A DNA stretch of 64,000 nucleotides. Origin: Lacisediminimonas profundi. GTDB taxonomy: Bacteria; Pseudomonadota; Gammaproteobacteria; Burkholderiales; Burkholderiaceae_D. A program made the translations under genes and the position numbers. The number at the start of each line of letters is the position of its first letter. Within the stretch, counting starts at the first letter, position 1. Below the pieces are notes generated by a model. The model worked only from the letters and a program-made list of their open reading frames with translations. It did not search any database and had not been told where the DNA came from. Shown here in pieces: positions 61,201-63,589 of the stretch. Location of the stretch: NCBI RefSeq assembly GCF_008831265.1, contig NZ_VTTH01000003.1, forward strand, positions 543,597 to 607,596, read 5' to 3'.

Positions 61201-63589
61201 GGTCGGCCAGATCGATGCCGCCGGCGCCTTGCGGGCCCACGTGTCCGCCGGCGACCTTTTGCTGCAGTCGGCCATTTATGCTGCTACCGTTGCGCTGGAC
61301 GTCGATCTTGGCAATCTGCAGCTCGCTCCAGCAGCGCACATGTCAGCTGACGGCGCCATGATGATTTCCGCGGACCTCGGCTCCATGCTGATGGGCGAGC
61401 TGGCACAGGTGACCGCGGCCTCGCTGGACCTGACGGTAGCCACTGGCAACCTGAGCATGGCCGACAGCGCTTCGATGATCATCAGCGGCGCCTTGAACGG
61501 CTTCGTGCAGGGCAACCTGAGCCTGTCGAGCGATGCAGTGATGCGTACCATAGGCGGCGACCTGACGATGGCGGTGAATGTCGGCAACGTCACGGCTTCG
61601 GATTCGGCCGAGATGACATCCGACCAGAACCTGACGCTGAGCGTGAACACCGGCGACGTCAGCTTCGGCACCGATGCGCTGATGTCAGCGGCAAAGCAAC
61701 TGACCCTGTCGGTTGGCACTGGCGACGTCAGCTTCGCGGACCGCGCCCGTATGGCCTCCGGCGGTGAAGCCGTGGTGACGATCGGTACCGGCAACCTGAG
61801 CTTCGCGACCGAAGCCAGCATGACGGCCGGGGCCGGCATGACGGTGAGGCTGGGCACGGGCAACACCAGCTTCTCGACGGATGCCGTGATGGCAGCGGTC
61901 CAGGACCTGACGTTCGAAGTCGGCAGCGGCAACGTCAGCTTCGCGGACCGCGCCCGTATGGCCTCCGGCGGTGAAGCCGTGGTGACGATCGGTACCGGCA
62001 ACCTGAGCTTCGCGACCGAAGCCAGCATGACGGCAGGGGCCGGCATGACGGTGAGGCTGGGCACGGGTAACACCAGCTTCTCGACGGATGCCGTGATGGC
62101 AGCGGCACAGCAACTGACCTTCGAAGTCGGCACCGGCAACGTCAGCTTCGCGGACCGCGCATCGATGACGGCCGGCGAGGGCATGCTGTTCACGGTGGAT
62201 GCCGGCGACATCAGCTTCTCGACCCAGGCCGTCTTGACTGCGGCACAGGACATGACGCTGACTGCCGGCGACGGCAATGTCAGCTTCGGTTCCCTGGCGT
62301 CGGTGACGGCAGCTTCGCTGGACCTTACGGTAGCCACGGGCAACCTGAGCATGGCCGACAATGCCTCGATGCTCATCAGCGGCGCCTTGAATGGCTTTGT
62401 GCAGGGCAACCTGAACCTGTCGAGCGGTGCGGTGATGCGCACCGAAGGCGGCGACCTGACGATGGCGGTGAATGTCGGCAACGTCACGGCCTCCGATTCG
62501 GCCGAGATGACCTCGGACCAGGACCTGACGCTGACGGTGAATGCCGGCGACGTCAGCTTCGGCACCGATGCGCTGATGTCAGCGGCACAGCAACTGACCC
62601 TGTCGGTTGGCACTGGCGACGTCAGCTTCGCGGACCGCGCCCGTATGGCCTCCGGCGGTGAAGCCGTGGTGACGATCGGTACCGGCAACCTGAGCTTCGC
62701 GACCGAAGCCAGCATGACGGCCGGGGCCGGCATGACGGTGAGGCTGGGCACGGGCAACACCAGCTTCTCGACGGATGCCGTGATGGCAGCGGTCCAGGAC
62801 CTGACGTTCGAAGTCGGCAGCGGCAACGTCAGCTTCGAGGACCGCGCCCGTATGGCTTCCGGCGGCAACGCGCTGGTCACGGTGGATGCTGGCGACATCA
62901 GCTTCTCGACCCAGGCCGTCTTGACTGCTGCACAGGACATGACGCTGACTGCCGGCGACGGCAATGTCAGCTTCGGTTCCCTGGCGTCGGTGACGGCAGC
63001 CTCGCTGGACCTGACGGTTGCTACTGGCAACCTGAGCATGGCCGACAGCGCTTCGATGTTCATCAGCGGCGCCTTGAATGGCTTCGTGCAGGGCAACCTG
63101 AACCTGTCGAGCGGTGCGGTGATGCGCACCGAAGGCGGCGACCTGACGATGGCCGTGAATGTCGGCAACGTCACGGCCTCCGATTCGGCCGAGATGACAT
63201 CCGACCAGAACTTGACACTGAGCGTGAACACCGGCGACGTCAGCTTCGGCACCGATGCCCTGCTGTCGGCAGCACAGCAACTGACCCTGTCGGTTGGCAC
63301 TGGCGACGTCAGCTTCGCGGACCGCGCCCGGATGGCTTCCGGCGGTGACACGCTGGTCACGATCGGTACCGGCAACCTGAGCTTCGCGACCGAAGCCAGC
63401 ATGACGGCAGGGGCCGGCATGACGGTGACGGTTGGCACGGGCGACACCAGCTTCTCGACGGATGCCGTGATGGCAGCGGCACAGCAACTGAGCTTCGCAG
63501 TCGGCACCGGCAAGGCATGCTGTTCACGGTGGATGCCGGCGACATCAGCTTCTCGACGCAGGCAGTACTGGCTGCGGCTGAAGACATGA
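28286..63589 (+). CDS. Giant LEPR-XLL surface protein, RTX/haemagglutinin-like, frame broken near its window end
   Basis: The single open frame has 11,767 codons (roughly 1.1-1.2 MDa). AAGGGGAG lies four bases before the ATG. Residues 27-39 (KLETLEQRTLLSGD region) match the LEPR-XLL motif found at the start of very long repetitive proteins; no classical Sec signal is visible. Order: an autotransporter-like GxxxxGxxxPG/YxQxxGG segment (about 105-235); repeated superdomains to about residue 3,700; a mainly unique part (about 3,705-5,849) with a dockerin/EF-hand-like loop at 5143-5155; RTX repeats (about 5,866-5,952); haemagglutinin-like beta-helix stretches; a Trp/Tyr-rich insertion (about 7,966-8,492); more beta-helix; and from residue 11,045 a 23-residue repeat array. 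It is almost free of cysteine, as usual for large exported adhesins. The last 25 or so residues (after the Gly-Thr-Gly at 63,511) are an out-of-frame artefact, ending at a TGA at 63587. A surface adhesin or biofilm matrix role is inferred. Confidence 0.9.
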   Translation: MTTSKKNSQNSRAALQARKKSSTSVKLETLEQRTLLSGDILLGTPPDQGLSGPSGTETSPSAPFTASQSSDSLVPSTAAQTLQLISASGTSQSISATYATNLEVDAGEQLLGAGVLASSLVNAGTVAPGHEAGHIAAAGYVQAAGGVLQIEIGGSVAAAASTDSPEGYDQLAVSGSATLDGTLELSLDNDFRPSAGQVFDIITWGQRSGTFANYKGLYTGQGIYLKPVYLADRLQLVATQLPGIADLQVPDTDFASARLDQLYTLLAQPDGLGTVSMDASLDLAGLHLAGGFDISVSHASGTPTLSFGLRDVGATWSAGDLSGQLTQVSGSVVVSGNQVSVSISGVGQVAAGSAAGLSGNFAIANDSADSASGMLLVSASNLSARIGDPASGPSMSMSGGSLAMALGHGGYAIQAAGAGAFQGHAGSSFSGTLGFQANTLGRAIAVSFGASNQYSVSFASALQVNRFEAIGAVLDVAGLGQLRGDFAFDYRTGVVDAARESQLLVGVRNLAAELQAGELAFNVSSGQAALILGARTPVAGGLAQFGYALQARVDVSIAVDSALTLSGQNVTIRLNSGSSAVSANVATTGDAIALELAANAFRVEGRFAAAINGVLSFSGDMSVEGTRAIRHLSDGRSADVREIALSGAGVKATVTAGGSGLDTGISGASFALVYAKEVNGARSWVSAKADARSLVVAGNGFETLDTATLSLNRAVSAADGSTLAWMQSRLFTLGNGATLALDQLVETIDIAANGALRVGQASLKGALQLTLAQQNGALGWNISAQDVQLILSAGPAFVQLSKGSGTIRLNADRSRSGVIAGELALGGIDALSVSGTAQASFGANGEFALTGSAAISMGGFGSLSGQVSVARVEHSGGPRIVIGAADVQGRFGDASNAVSLSGASMALVLGRNAIGLGGYALQAAGQVAITGFDGKVSLASSAVVEVNRLGSAVQQSIALAGGSSLALSFSTDTAVQAIHVASGTVTVAGLGTLSGSLAIQSVQSTVAGQAVNELRIGLAGVSATLAMGGATVGLSSGQGAVLLRNDASGVHYAVQAEGNASLQGISGVTLEASQVQVAWNKMGVAVRESIATGNGWYGLDLLRDEARVRGQARAEIAGVLAVEGEIFIESIQGQQLTLSDASVVSVNQLVIGGAGISAALTAGGSGLSASLTDLDIAVVLNSEIGGSGRRWISSEAVIGGASIAGYQLGDLQQAGIRINRALDAAGALVDAANAAVVDWSAAAKGVSLSDAKAVVFDLAGPRFVVPVNGAISIGEATLAGDFQLVLIQNQDGSRSWELEVDDASVGFAAGSATVAINNVTGSLFFGADGARSGQLSGTGSITGIDGMSFAGTLATRFDSLGGLELAGDLAVGVDGFGSLSGQFSVVRQPVQLATPVTGISLAQSGSGGASVEQVQGGTAVNTVLNLRTSDASGRYAREGVYSFQLDGQTVTANSLDGLASGVRPLSDAAFAAAIRGALESLTGIGAGNVLVTGTRADGFRIEFIAALAGRPLGLAASQGGQGLWMIQPDDPADKADWGVIEETSAVQLPGDEAQVLSLASNGAAGQSFTLALGSHVTAAIPVLSSSSAVNERQVLTLTAPPSASGQFWLKLGDTTTGKIRYSADPTYHAAQIQAQLAAIVGADNVKVTYTRGYTANNSIDYLIDFKGELAGFDLPTLTGASNNTAIKLSLNPLRDGTPGYGVQDQALHIQTALESVLGTGAVAVHYDSSSTLQDARYRIDFQRGLGGQDLSTLVAATGSAGLTLATGTLQDGSAGFGAVQTINLYDENIAGTFTLSLDFGGTTYTSADIALNASAAAVQAALLAATDGVGVAGATLGSTGVEAAVELLSGADGSHVWQVSFGGAATGIDLDVMEGRITSALAAPEAALGSVQTGSHSSETQQLTLQGSGLFRLSAGDSTTLTGLLSGELTAAQLQLALESLPEIGAGNVQVSNGNGAGSFNLQYRGALAGRDVPLLTVSPVQTVALDMPDGAAPDTVAVRFAGATGWSTELTVAGKTPAQLSAGLAALIASLPDVDASSVEVNPIAGSSNRFNVSFKGALAGAVMDDIEVRSTRTVVTQSERILLGASGVTGFVGSGSAGVSLEDGSLGLVLARNAAGETSYALIASGSAEMQGFGGGVSLQADASVRINTFGEALSLSVNTGLSSAPVSLDFADGTQVRELTISSGSIAVAGLGTLSGSLKIQSTVTTTADTSVTDIVIGIDQMNAALTLGGVGATLTNGRGAVLLRSEVGAAGVSTSHAVQAEGDVALTGVSGLSLQANAMQIAWNRMGSAVSQSVETATGSYQVNLLADESRLRGDVVADIAGVLHVEGELFLESVSGEVTLSDASTVQVEQLILGGAGIDAAISIGGSGGSGLGASLSGVDLALVISNEQGGAGRRWVTSKASIEEATLAGYTLSDLRSLALDINSAIDTATSALDTAGAAVIDWSQDARTIMLDEASSVVLDALGGRFEIPVDGALTLGGATLEGNFKLALEQDETGARSWRVDASDVGISLQANGATVALSNGAGSLHIAADGTRSGFISGTGSLTGVSGLALSGTLVTRFDAAGGLELAGAIEVDVAGFSSLSGQFSVSSHAAPEVLPAIIVQRATAGASGDVITRAEGGIKTNTAILLQAASQEGSRFREGIYQFSYGAAQVSVSSLDESGALMSDAAFAANLGAGLQGLTGIGAGNVSVTGSRQDGFRIEFTGSLSGRAVVLSDGTAATANGLRMTPPADPADKLDWGDITLESQASAAAEEVQYLLLQPDAGISLSRNRFTLTVGGATTGTIRYVTDPGFQATLIREALQSLAGVGAGNVQVSFDQSSTLAAQGYRVTFLHAAARAGNVAAMTATGYKADMSGALSASNEVKFSVQTVSDGTPATGAVQLVNLYDDHLSGGFELAFDYLGESYRTGEIAFNATADEMRDALRQATSGAGSFAAVGGDAAVELAGSSNPQWRVTFGGSASGSAIGVMVGEITTVQRAPDAALSLAQTGATSSEVQRLQPASGGVFAISFGSGTTAVLAAGASAAQVQAALESLAGIGSGNVAVTALAAAAGGGWDVAFRGSLAATNVAALKIAPVQTLDLRLAGGGLADTVRLRFSGASAWDRNIEMTGLSAAQASAALLQAIESLPGVGAGNVRVEAVAGSPGMFCIVPLATFAGGSLPTVVAGLSRAVEQPPSWLLIGAADVSAEVGSASAGVAITDAKVGLVLSRGADGIAAYALVASGTGALQGFGSAVSLQADASIQVNTLGRAVDIAVPTGLTTPAQQVSFADGVLVREVVITDGELVVDGVGTLSGSLAIRSEQRTAGTTTITDIRIGLENTSGSLSIGGLAASLGDGRGALLLRHEETGGVVTTRRALQAEGDVAFSAGSALTLQAERLEIAVNDWGSDVSESVVTATGLYNLDLDAGEARVRGHIAANVADILSAEGELFIENAGTSTLTLSDGSSVLVSQLVLGGADAMAALTAGGANLGVAISGVDFAVVISTEVGGAQRRWVTSTAEIGGIMIAGYQLPSLELAKLELNRALPSIGALDVDIAAPVIDWSLEPLSIDLDGISMAVFDLALPRLAMPVIGKLDIGGALLDGEFELVLDQSGLIPVWEINAQNVTLGFELGGTDFSIANAAGQFRLGADLSRSGSISGEVKLSGLGGLGLTGTMAAIFDSSGKLRLAGTDVELDIAGLSTLSGDFSIEKSIVDGQEQVLVAAADVSAFIGMEGVAGAALTDGRVAMVAMKKADGSTGYALKGSGNVTVNTPINLSMAGVVFAEANTLGHAIHRQVTVDGQVLDLDFTQGMVAPRFNLGELDAILDGALGDAFGSVSDTLSDLKQSITPVFDDEGTQTNDNLLARTLPVLDRSISELLAIDKVLGIGDYTSQYLSPAQGSSLPLPVYGFTGHPTLRGLLAYLEANWLPTLPGVGADALTLAFGSSGLELVFNNKLTAQHQLAVNFGADAEQFGLTLDGDIKVDLTATMNLGFRVAIDWATGAASFKLDQMDFDLKAGVDDIDVSASFGPLEVSLGDRARQTGSLAVNLAGRVAYTNGSLGYTTTQDSVTVVLPVYAELAGLDLSAGNTPRILMSGNPLSGTGLAITTQNFDKLLDFSNMSVVDMILMFPDFLESLDAIRQNEALTSAVPFAESTLDQVFQFADGFKQQVYDKIDFYKPRIELLTVNAASVLTINVNSTSGGVTTTKPATVLRSSFGGFNQALHAGMSVSLYAQVDGREILRGVYDIKRVIDGSTLELSGAPTAGMTGLRAVVHKPLQQITTLQEFVLAVNASGVLPAGMSITFDPIQRSFGVPLAFRQDFTPVDMPLALDFGVEGLTLSTSARGSITAFVQGSLGFFADLDGRTLLGNSGALTSGTRLFSDQSFIFDSTMVGYGLEVGGQKYTVTGMQDAHTLVLDRAAGASSAANAYTLRQNQFTVGVENVELQAGLSLDARDLEVAVQIGFLGATAGGAGTGSGVHVGATATISLDRDPASGDPLDRRFTLSEIGGSALRFSLEGEASATLRGLRVDAGLGADIPLAPSMELSIHALNPFNPGQVRVINQNPMYGVDIEALVLSGSVTPNDIVIVLPDLGRAFDFKNLSLQDIVGAARTGLEFLRDSISSQPFYSFELPIINRSLAEIFPFVDGFLAQVDAAADDPAGSIQQVEGLIEDALGIDDNNSLAAADQQFSLSVNGDTLDLHLNLGKALTERFGFSLDLAQLKALAGTGAFQGMDFLDQLVDTVSPGAAGNITLSALANLQIDAGIRFSGLSPQVFLYDYNPTRIQSLAVPAFGAVLFAANRSTVSDSSYNSILGEFRSRVVAAGAGVERIRATVNSAIDLDIEATNRDLEFGADQLNGRRQAAIVALADRLSQDLGIQVQLFAGDQVLATDPSTVRTFSEVSISRAVAVSPEQARGTRATIGLRVAGEDLELGFDAGAVKLGVANGWAAIDRDGRASTNDYATFTVKIDQAGGNVADDGRYYFDTESLSSNVGYVVEGAIGIDLPLRLEVSGIDFNLGSFALTSTAAGIGGVMDAISSGASIGQVFNVSVPNVQDKVDEFLSEFSLLGMLNDPSRIIDGIDSALGTVQDVLGDNLTTSIPFIGDKLGAAGNFVRDVRVGILDDLRKKLSAEGGAVGITRSTLYSLLGPDNAGLLLDISGDGQITIDDVQAAWYNKNGVKLADWVLGGDLPPAADAIQFNLKLGQKLLNTGVDIPLDLDLPGFELDIDGGFSLEIDWAFDFGFGISTSDGFYLTTNSDATKPELRVTAQAYLDGSPDDPDTVTPFSATGKLLFFRATVTDQDNDTSTPQFDASGIDAVLGIDMFGDSRGRLSANQIISAPLSKSFGVAFTANSDIHLLTVLDMPDVQGMPKLKGELDIDWDWRLGQKLGAPKVSIENLRVDVGSLVKDVLLPITEQIEGVLEPMRPFIEMMTNPIPGLEFVSMIGIEPTPLGLLNGFLKAQGKPQIPVAFFNAARFILNLPDQVRSWADTGEILLGTISGFGTDNVQALAVDPMAVIDGAVAQFAPGLIDKMNAVMASSTGGGNDASRSGFKFLEYVKDIGNWKKILTGGDATLFTYELPLLGAGYSQKFLLGAIPLPPTPFSFRFYATAAVSAFADLAFGYDTFGIRKAIQTSNPLDAMDGFYVSDWTLPKFANGKIVPGTGGQEKPEFAVDASVGLTAALNLGLIEGGVNAAIEFFADFDLQDIARSKLFKDAAGYVQSVEWISDGKIRGSEIATMYEYEGGGFANLFNFEMGADFVASVYVDLELLFTTVTLFDQDIFRINLFNLEYDAPKVQPYLAQQVGDTLYVNAGDRAALRKYFDVSDGNETFILSGSGGTVNIEFDNWYQTYTGVRKVVANMGAGNDTFDASRLAGAELDISGGAGDDKLIGGTGGGVLKGDAGKDQLSVAASVTQGIRLEGGDGDDRLTGGAGRDVLKGGAGQDRLDGGAGDDTLWGGLGVDNLRGGANTDTYVFEDNFGSDSLTDRDGETHIDLSPMTTAATASLAKRGVGVVNQQGDEVRLSGGKVVSITLGQANDTFLASDFPDWKVDVRDAGGSDDYRITMGRAASSLATGTISISDTSGGFDEIILEQTRSGDAISLDHQRVTNGREVVTYNDSGIERLTLKGKGANYDAAHIASLGGNIRFTAGNLVNDVATSYMGSTAFRGLGANIYQQSALEAASVVMESVKTLNIAYDVTALSNGHVDLRTYGNNANIELNANLYSSASAVQGGDGAGWMRIQSADGGLLNTGSKKIIGDNAYVLIEVKNGVGSLARPLLTRIAELTVTTGTHGSGNVVMVEDNSLVLREERSLSSPENPGYVIDGSPASDQWEASQAWDDSAPAAWKQIISSTRSGVAVQVAQGDLNIDLVGTNSLLSLVSGTLTTLKAGADITLTADDMNFSSGTSQLVGSGDLTLQAHSNVWSYYLGSAAETNTGLDLEEGSGLQLAQPAMYLSGRDLAALADGFAGLFMGRTAVGNSMWLGDIKHAETVKMYPANARAANSRQSSFRDTATLKSDVMTVAGDVQSPDNTLTLQARKLWVQSQNVHDQLGLPDSGVMAKDLLLQIGEQGIVTGKLTGKDSLGITVTGTPGSDAWYAPLYGANSLQFDGGSLTTVLNDGSVLSIDTAASIEIRGEISVDGDHARLDLDAGGALLLVEGADVRGLGQSVTLDLSSNDVVAINPGTAVRAGVGFRDGEDGLEAYITGSNGVVNLTSAGEMLLGGSISSSGSMNLGSGAQKYDHAAYGNPTDAAYLPRYAIFNKTAYFERIAAVSPDHYLTQHAGGYGMLVTGTITSLGDDASLVLRSEQDVILRGNVNALGADSTLTLQSDEWLYVEGFITATAGLNLYGGVGVDGAALDGSSAHADARGTSVYVHATSTVRTTDAGSAVTVRGAEDVDIFGAIVAGGEVGENGVLFNGEGSSVTVSAGQQAWLESGLLASGDVTINGGVAGSDDNGLGLFISSAGGITAAGLGANGSGSTLTATSASRLEIMGTLNSGGKLQQTFTDGQMTGQSISWSGRDSDIVVQAAQRAFIGGNTVNQLGLPVQTGGYLNASRSITVNGGSDATGTGVLVHAASELVVSGTRNADGSVRAAGDITLYGVSDVEIQGLLLAGGRVEQIRENGLYAGRNMIRDDVDSTISVRADRQLKLGTDITAGKRIDLAGGTDTRVATRGADNQLIDPEQRHFGKGLVILGSAHITTTRDNSQINLSAASSVNLIASANFASGEYAVDAAGAGSVVTISSSGAPNAKVYIAGKVRAEHAIQLSSGVSLDGRDIELDVTGQLETINGSIGFNAGVHGMIAGDIFARGNGSDVVITSGRTLTIEGQIEANDRVFLHGGDGTEITGQDSLYLSSTARLETDGGAGSISLSGTNDVIVAGAVGGVFEAGTAREIAINSDLGTVVLDRTTGRIVTSGQLDITGRDLQIDGPISSSWVAGADAGSAPEIRMTADRNAVLHGNLTASGDLSITAGGTVEIFDALWDTATLKIDAGSIVFGTPVSGLPDSQLGAIIQAGSRLELDASNYIGVNAAVLLMTGEAGSSIDIDAARVQLAGTIHAGAQRVDGSAVATADQATVVINADELLQLGARVGMPGVVVNSGGTVRATGTISLNGGIGAGSGGLGLLVDSNSSIRTLTADGTASGAITIGGLKDVRIDGFVDARQAGGTIAASAGRQLIVDGIVEADRWVTLDGGLSDASGISVMTSALVYQMRSGYFVDADDRLMDQFGYLVNEGGKYINEAGEEIGASDVPVMGGDPIRRSGATIDTGDAGTIAVSGSGTLRLDGMFGRPYVDGLQIKARPASITIAGSTLGEVYLSGDFSASERIDVTGHNISALNGALLKTRGDAGVIEIIASGNILADGATDWNLEVQIVAQELVHLRGSTLHISGTIVSQHRLLLNAAVDVSLYGKLQSDDAVDVRAGLSQSVSDTAARGEVLRASLGHGSFRIGGTGAIEADGSVTLLAGDDVVLDAEAFRAEDTRSVSRPIITTETVYVPVLKGYTSEVDQVIPVDVVKWVETEDILPDGFDSIKTGVSYNTMNVTLTQDGYWNGSTKTKREFFIEGVDYRNSASSIGTGLVISWPAGSAPGTDAKGRPLGFSALSDPQRETVLSQLGYKKLYTFAADQLKIHRVIRGNPTVADWAPSWAQAGKPTHIVNMPVSGWEDKWISMPVGAEEDVLRVVSQGNPTSFNENVGTYRDTGVARYVQDRSAYQSYYTNGDWTWDFDNSPARWDINYLNNGTRQFEITDGRSGGAMARLAYTPDWATNGNDAAGYDLHSRYTWAPSGYYDETAGLNWTGNWMSNYRPEVGYNWRDNWVSAGYFSPYANTSAQMYLYEETDWGYIHGPFEAGNYSYVGDGLNDDVEAAWMSGRMQVTFYEHSGYRGYSETYTNWNWGAGSFQWWDGFVYWNASSMVVSEWQDTSYWAGKYAGESFYDYDFNWVGKDHTITDKRNALQYQWVSNTTDIFDNVPKFRTEFGLTKVVETSWVTLYKDVPIIEDVATTRSIRIYDDSELAYGQFAGDAINAARVSVDAGRDIQIAGIIKATGLGDQSGLVLNAVRDLSISGKLPSGVANAIAAASELRAAGSIQATAGGSVSISGNSILTAGIDVAPANLAAASGADISLTAGAGMSLQGELRAADAVSLGAVGNIALNSIVSAGSTLAVTAGASGSTSGSASITGDVQTDLSAQGITLTAGSAGGNVSLSGSRVAAAQGLAVQAVRGAIYSSNNSLSAADMTLSAMGSITGDAANSRALELEAGTLTARSTSAGVIRLSAWGDLDATELSAANGSVSVSAQGMLTARSVSAGSAAARSNVNLGSGVASALVIDQIAGDAVTLSAGTTVTQLDGSLVSGSGLLLTTGEGVTLSNLAVSTLNASVQRRGDLNLATTTNGLLSVTGLKTYDGAITLTTPGSMAISNVDSGRSGSRTVAPAAGAAFELSAQPTDISLTAGGSITGSGSNTHIVTRAPVLTSSDGSQFVAGGALSLHAQGSIALTVSVAELRDVDSATGNIAITDAITPTGAQAWQSTQRTRLQISDVTALAGDVTIASDAALDVFKASAAGTGSTLSLRSTASDVEIRSLADGGSVTTGANLVLDAHGSLNIHASQWLDAPQSIEFHTGNAFTLPTTQLVGATAVARSYTASQLTVTSDDTIRVSSALKINAANASDDRLSLHSHRDILIDAPLSRASGAAIVDVDLYADGSNVRIYAARDPLTGLRVITGASGREYLEAAVPANATTGAPYTAQGKYYRDTVGGKFVQDAIEFVTGANNAVTAVAVKLLSSTADGSGTLYRIVDAQAAGHSVGTALDAATRQRVQVITRSLVEVTAQAEAEATLDVKLVNDTSALIRLNLGTVAYNRIDIDAAGTAGNVDIQAGQALDMDRITVAATGTASLSTTAGAISSQAEVLKAKHLTVNTASTIDLRTDVQSASLNSSLNSSLPGTGNGSGMALSNSGDLKLTARLASGSMDISADGTLTVDDARFTSDVEGNQMMFVGGNGGIYIDRIDALSKGDITLRTAGYVKEVVSDDVSDLNIDIDVTGRDFTANALNQAGQLGSTNLEFNLSGDASIGAQEWLIINGHNGNLEISGYYLKGVVVSGVTGTVTLNNVFAGQGISVAGSNVVVSGSNSSASGAITISGGSVTMEAGSVLSASKGYAVSLAGMAGGIAMNGDSTIRTTGAITLSTTAGGNIRLDTLAGGSGTVSVSASGALSANASETANISTSSGTVTLSGASIGSTANAVTVSAPVIGSLTASSGGIYVDLQRQDGQTLTLGRVDASSNGDVDLTLNAGDLSTSAMIDGRSVSLIVGGNLNMQAASELVATGAASGSQDGIVIIAAGNIDLPKASSQAGNVSLTSSGNLALGRVTTTSGAVTLTVSGGVADANNSSGSGVTEQENISTISGAVSIAAGSIGSAANDLDISAPSVPLLSARTGDINANLRRASGQTVTVGVLSAMAGSARLDVDGGALQLNTASTRDDLTLAVIGSGSVSGSAAGLGVGNLTVGGGLSLVSAGGAIVQIAGSTILANNLQKTAVISAGNAGATTYAVTLDGAGNDFSSVKLTGSNVTLNDVNGIDLAASTITGNLVLTAGGPVTDSGVLTVSGTSRLATTGDESAITLDSNNNFGGALSMATLADVILNDINGVEFGATSIGGNLALTAAGNVTDTGNVTVAGATIFTVGAGNDLTLDNANNFGAGVAIGSARNVRINDVSSINIAAATISGSLDLTTTGRITQSGAITVAGTTTLQATAYVDPDPASILNQDNNISLARDNDFTGAVRIVSGGVVTLNDINNLDLGASTVSGTLSVTAQGTLTDSGAILVSGATSLTVGAGKDITLDQANNFGAAVGVVSARDVVLNDIDAITFANLTASGNVTVSAGGNIGQLADTRIVASTADKSLTLTAQSGTGLATVRHAITLANVDNDFTAVNVLSAGNTRLVDVNGVTISGTVSGDLDTRAGATIFGNLSATGTVDVLAAGSITQSASTRMLLTGSNRPAQLTAQSGSGAGMTRYNIALDAADNDFRAVAVTGAAISLRDANALELASLDGTAAATVRAGLRLDVTGFVKAQSASFSAAENLQMAETGLIQVFGTGAVPTGGVTLSALGAVVLSRIESASGTVAITAGSAITDGLAATVNGTEAFNIVGTGTLSMSAASIGGTGDADIDVSMQAIDSITASSGSATVSAHAATGFDTMTLRQASVLNGVLALDLVSGNLLLTQSIQAHAAAISVRSGNLRMQDGSTIAAARDLSLQASADIVLSSVTTADGTLDIDAGRHLLDGTAGEQSNITATGAAAQVRLSALGAGGASAGQDVDVSVRLLDHIDGGLDGVYLETGRTLAVNTMDLDGALRVVSQAGDLNLVGAQSAASVDIDVRAGALAMRDGVSLSVGGDASIQASGDVTLSRLGVDNGDLSLSSSAGAIVDGTFADSDAFPNIALTGSGSIMLLSAVRIGNNSVDGELDISAARIVEASTMAGDMNLELLGTTEVGQIDAAGALRAHVSAGDLLLQSAIYAATVALDVDLGNLQLAPAAHMSADGAMMISADLGSMLMGELAQVTAASLDLTVATGNLSMADSASMIISGALNGFVQGNLSLSSDAVMRTIGGDLTMAVNVGNVTASDSAEMTSDQNLTLSVNTGDVSFGTDALMSAAKQLTLSVGTGDVSFADRARMASGGEAVVTIGTGNLSFATEASMTAGAGMTVRLGTGNTSFSTDAVMAAVQDLTFEVGSGNVSFADRARMASGGEAVVTIGTGNLSFATEASMTAGAGMTVRLGTGNTSFSTDAVMAAAQQLTFEVGTGNVSFADRASMTAGEGMLFTVDAGDISFSTQAVLTAAQDMTLTAGDGNVSFGSLASVTAASLDLTVATGNLSMADNASMLISGALNGFVQGNLNLSSGAVMRTEGGDLTMAVNVGNVTASDSAEMTSDQDLTLTVNAGDVSFGTDALMSAAQQLTLSVGTGDVSFADRARMASGGEAVVTIGTGNLSFATEASMTAGAGMTVRLGTGNTSFSTDAVMAAVQDLTFEVGSGNVSFEDRARMASGGNALVTVDAGDISFSTQAVLTAAQDMTLTAGDGNVSFGSLASVTAASLDLTVATGNLSMADSASMFISGALNGFVQGNLNLSSGAVMRTEGGDLTMAVNVGNVTASDSAEMTSDQNLTLSVNTGDVSFGTDALLSAAQQLTLSVGTGDVSFADRARMASGGDTLVTIGTGNLSFATEASMTAGAGMTVTVGTGDTSFSTDAVMAAAQQLSFAVGTGKACCSRWMPATSASRRRQYWLRLKT
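28600..28990 (+). other. Autotransporter-like repeat segment in the giant protein
   Basis: Residues about 105-235 read as the pattern often seen in autotransporter passengers: LLGAGVLASSLVNAGTVAPG, then GYVQAAGGVLQIEIGG, a Tyr-Asp-Gln-Leu strand, and SAGQVFDIITW. It is predicted to form beta-helix coils. This is a domain-level reading, not a separate gene. Confidence 0.6.
30870..39400 (+). repeat. Superdomain repeats of about 1,100-1,200 residues
   Basis: The same ordered set of segments recurs: LSGSLAIQS/LKIQS, GRGA-LLR, AVQAEGD-V/ALQAEGDVAF, DIAGVL-VEGELF, LSDASTV, RRWVTS, VIDWS and a closing SLSGQFSV. The closing motif falls at about 30,870 (SLSGQVSV), 32,415, 36,050 and 39,355 (TLSGDFSI). 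The last two intervals are about 3.6 and 3.3 kb. Between copies lie blocks with repeated GIGAGNV and ALESL motifs. Copies are diverged at the DNA level, so the duplications are old. Confidence 0.75.
43712..43750 (+). other. Dockerin/EF-hand-like calcium loop in the giant protein
   Basis: Residues 5143-5155 read DISGDGQITIDDV, which has Asp/Ser/Asp/Gln/Ile/Asp spacing of an EF-hand or dockerin calcium loop. Only one loop is seen; a complete dockerin would have two. Confidence 0.45.
45882..46140 (+). repeat. RTX (calcium-binding nonapeptide) repeats
   Basis: Residues about 5,866-5,952 contain successive GGxGxDxLx units: GGAGDDKLIGG, GGDGDDRLTGG, GGAGRDVLKGG, GGAGQDRLDGG, GGAGDDTLWGG and GLGVDNLRGG. 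They are typical of calcium-folded type I secreted proteins, but here lie in mid-protein instead of near the C-terminus. Confidence 0.9.
52180..53760 (+). other. Trp/Tyr-rich insertion in the giant protein
   Basis: Residues about 7,966-8,492 differ sharply from the Gly/Ala/Ser/Thr-rich surroundings. They hold many Trp, Tyr and Asn (for example NWRDNWVSAGYF, SYWAGKYAGESFYDYDF). Within it, about 8356-8402 reads QVTFYEHSGYRGYSETY, matching the strand-turn pattern of a betagamma-crystallin motif, followed by FQWWDGFVYWNASSMVVSEW. The insert is flanked by matching TTRS/TETVY-like edges and returns to beta-helix repeats after 53,760. Confidence 0.7.
61727..62140 (+). repeat. Near-identical 207-base tandem duplication in the array
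   Basis: The segment starting GTCAGCTTCGCGGACCGC at 61727 recurs at 61934, a 207-base step, with almost no differences across the copy. Three 23-residue rungs were duplicated in frame and recently. Confidence 0.92.
63511..63516 (+). other. Frame break: 40-base deletion relative to paralogous repeat
   Basis: At 62,134 onward the sequence GGCACCGGCAA is followed by 40 bases and then GGCATGCTGTTCACGG. At 63,503 GGCACCGGCAA runs straight into GGCATGCTGTTCACGG. The loss of 40 bases (not a multiple of three) shifts the frame; the repeat continues in the new frame from 63,514. Confidence 0.93.
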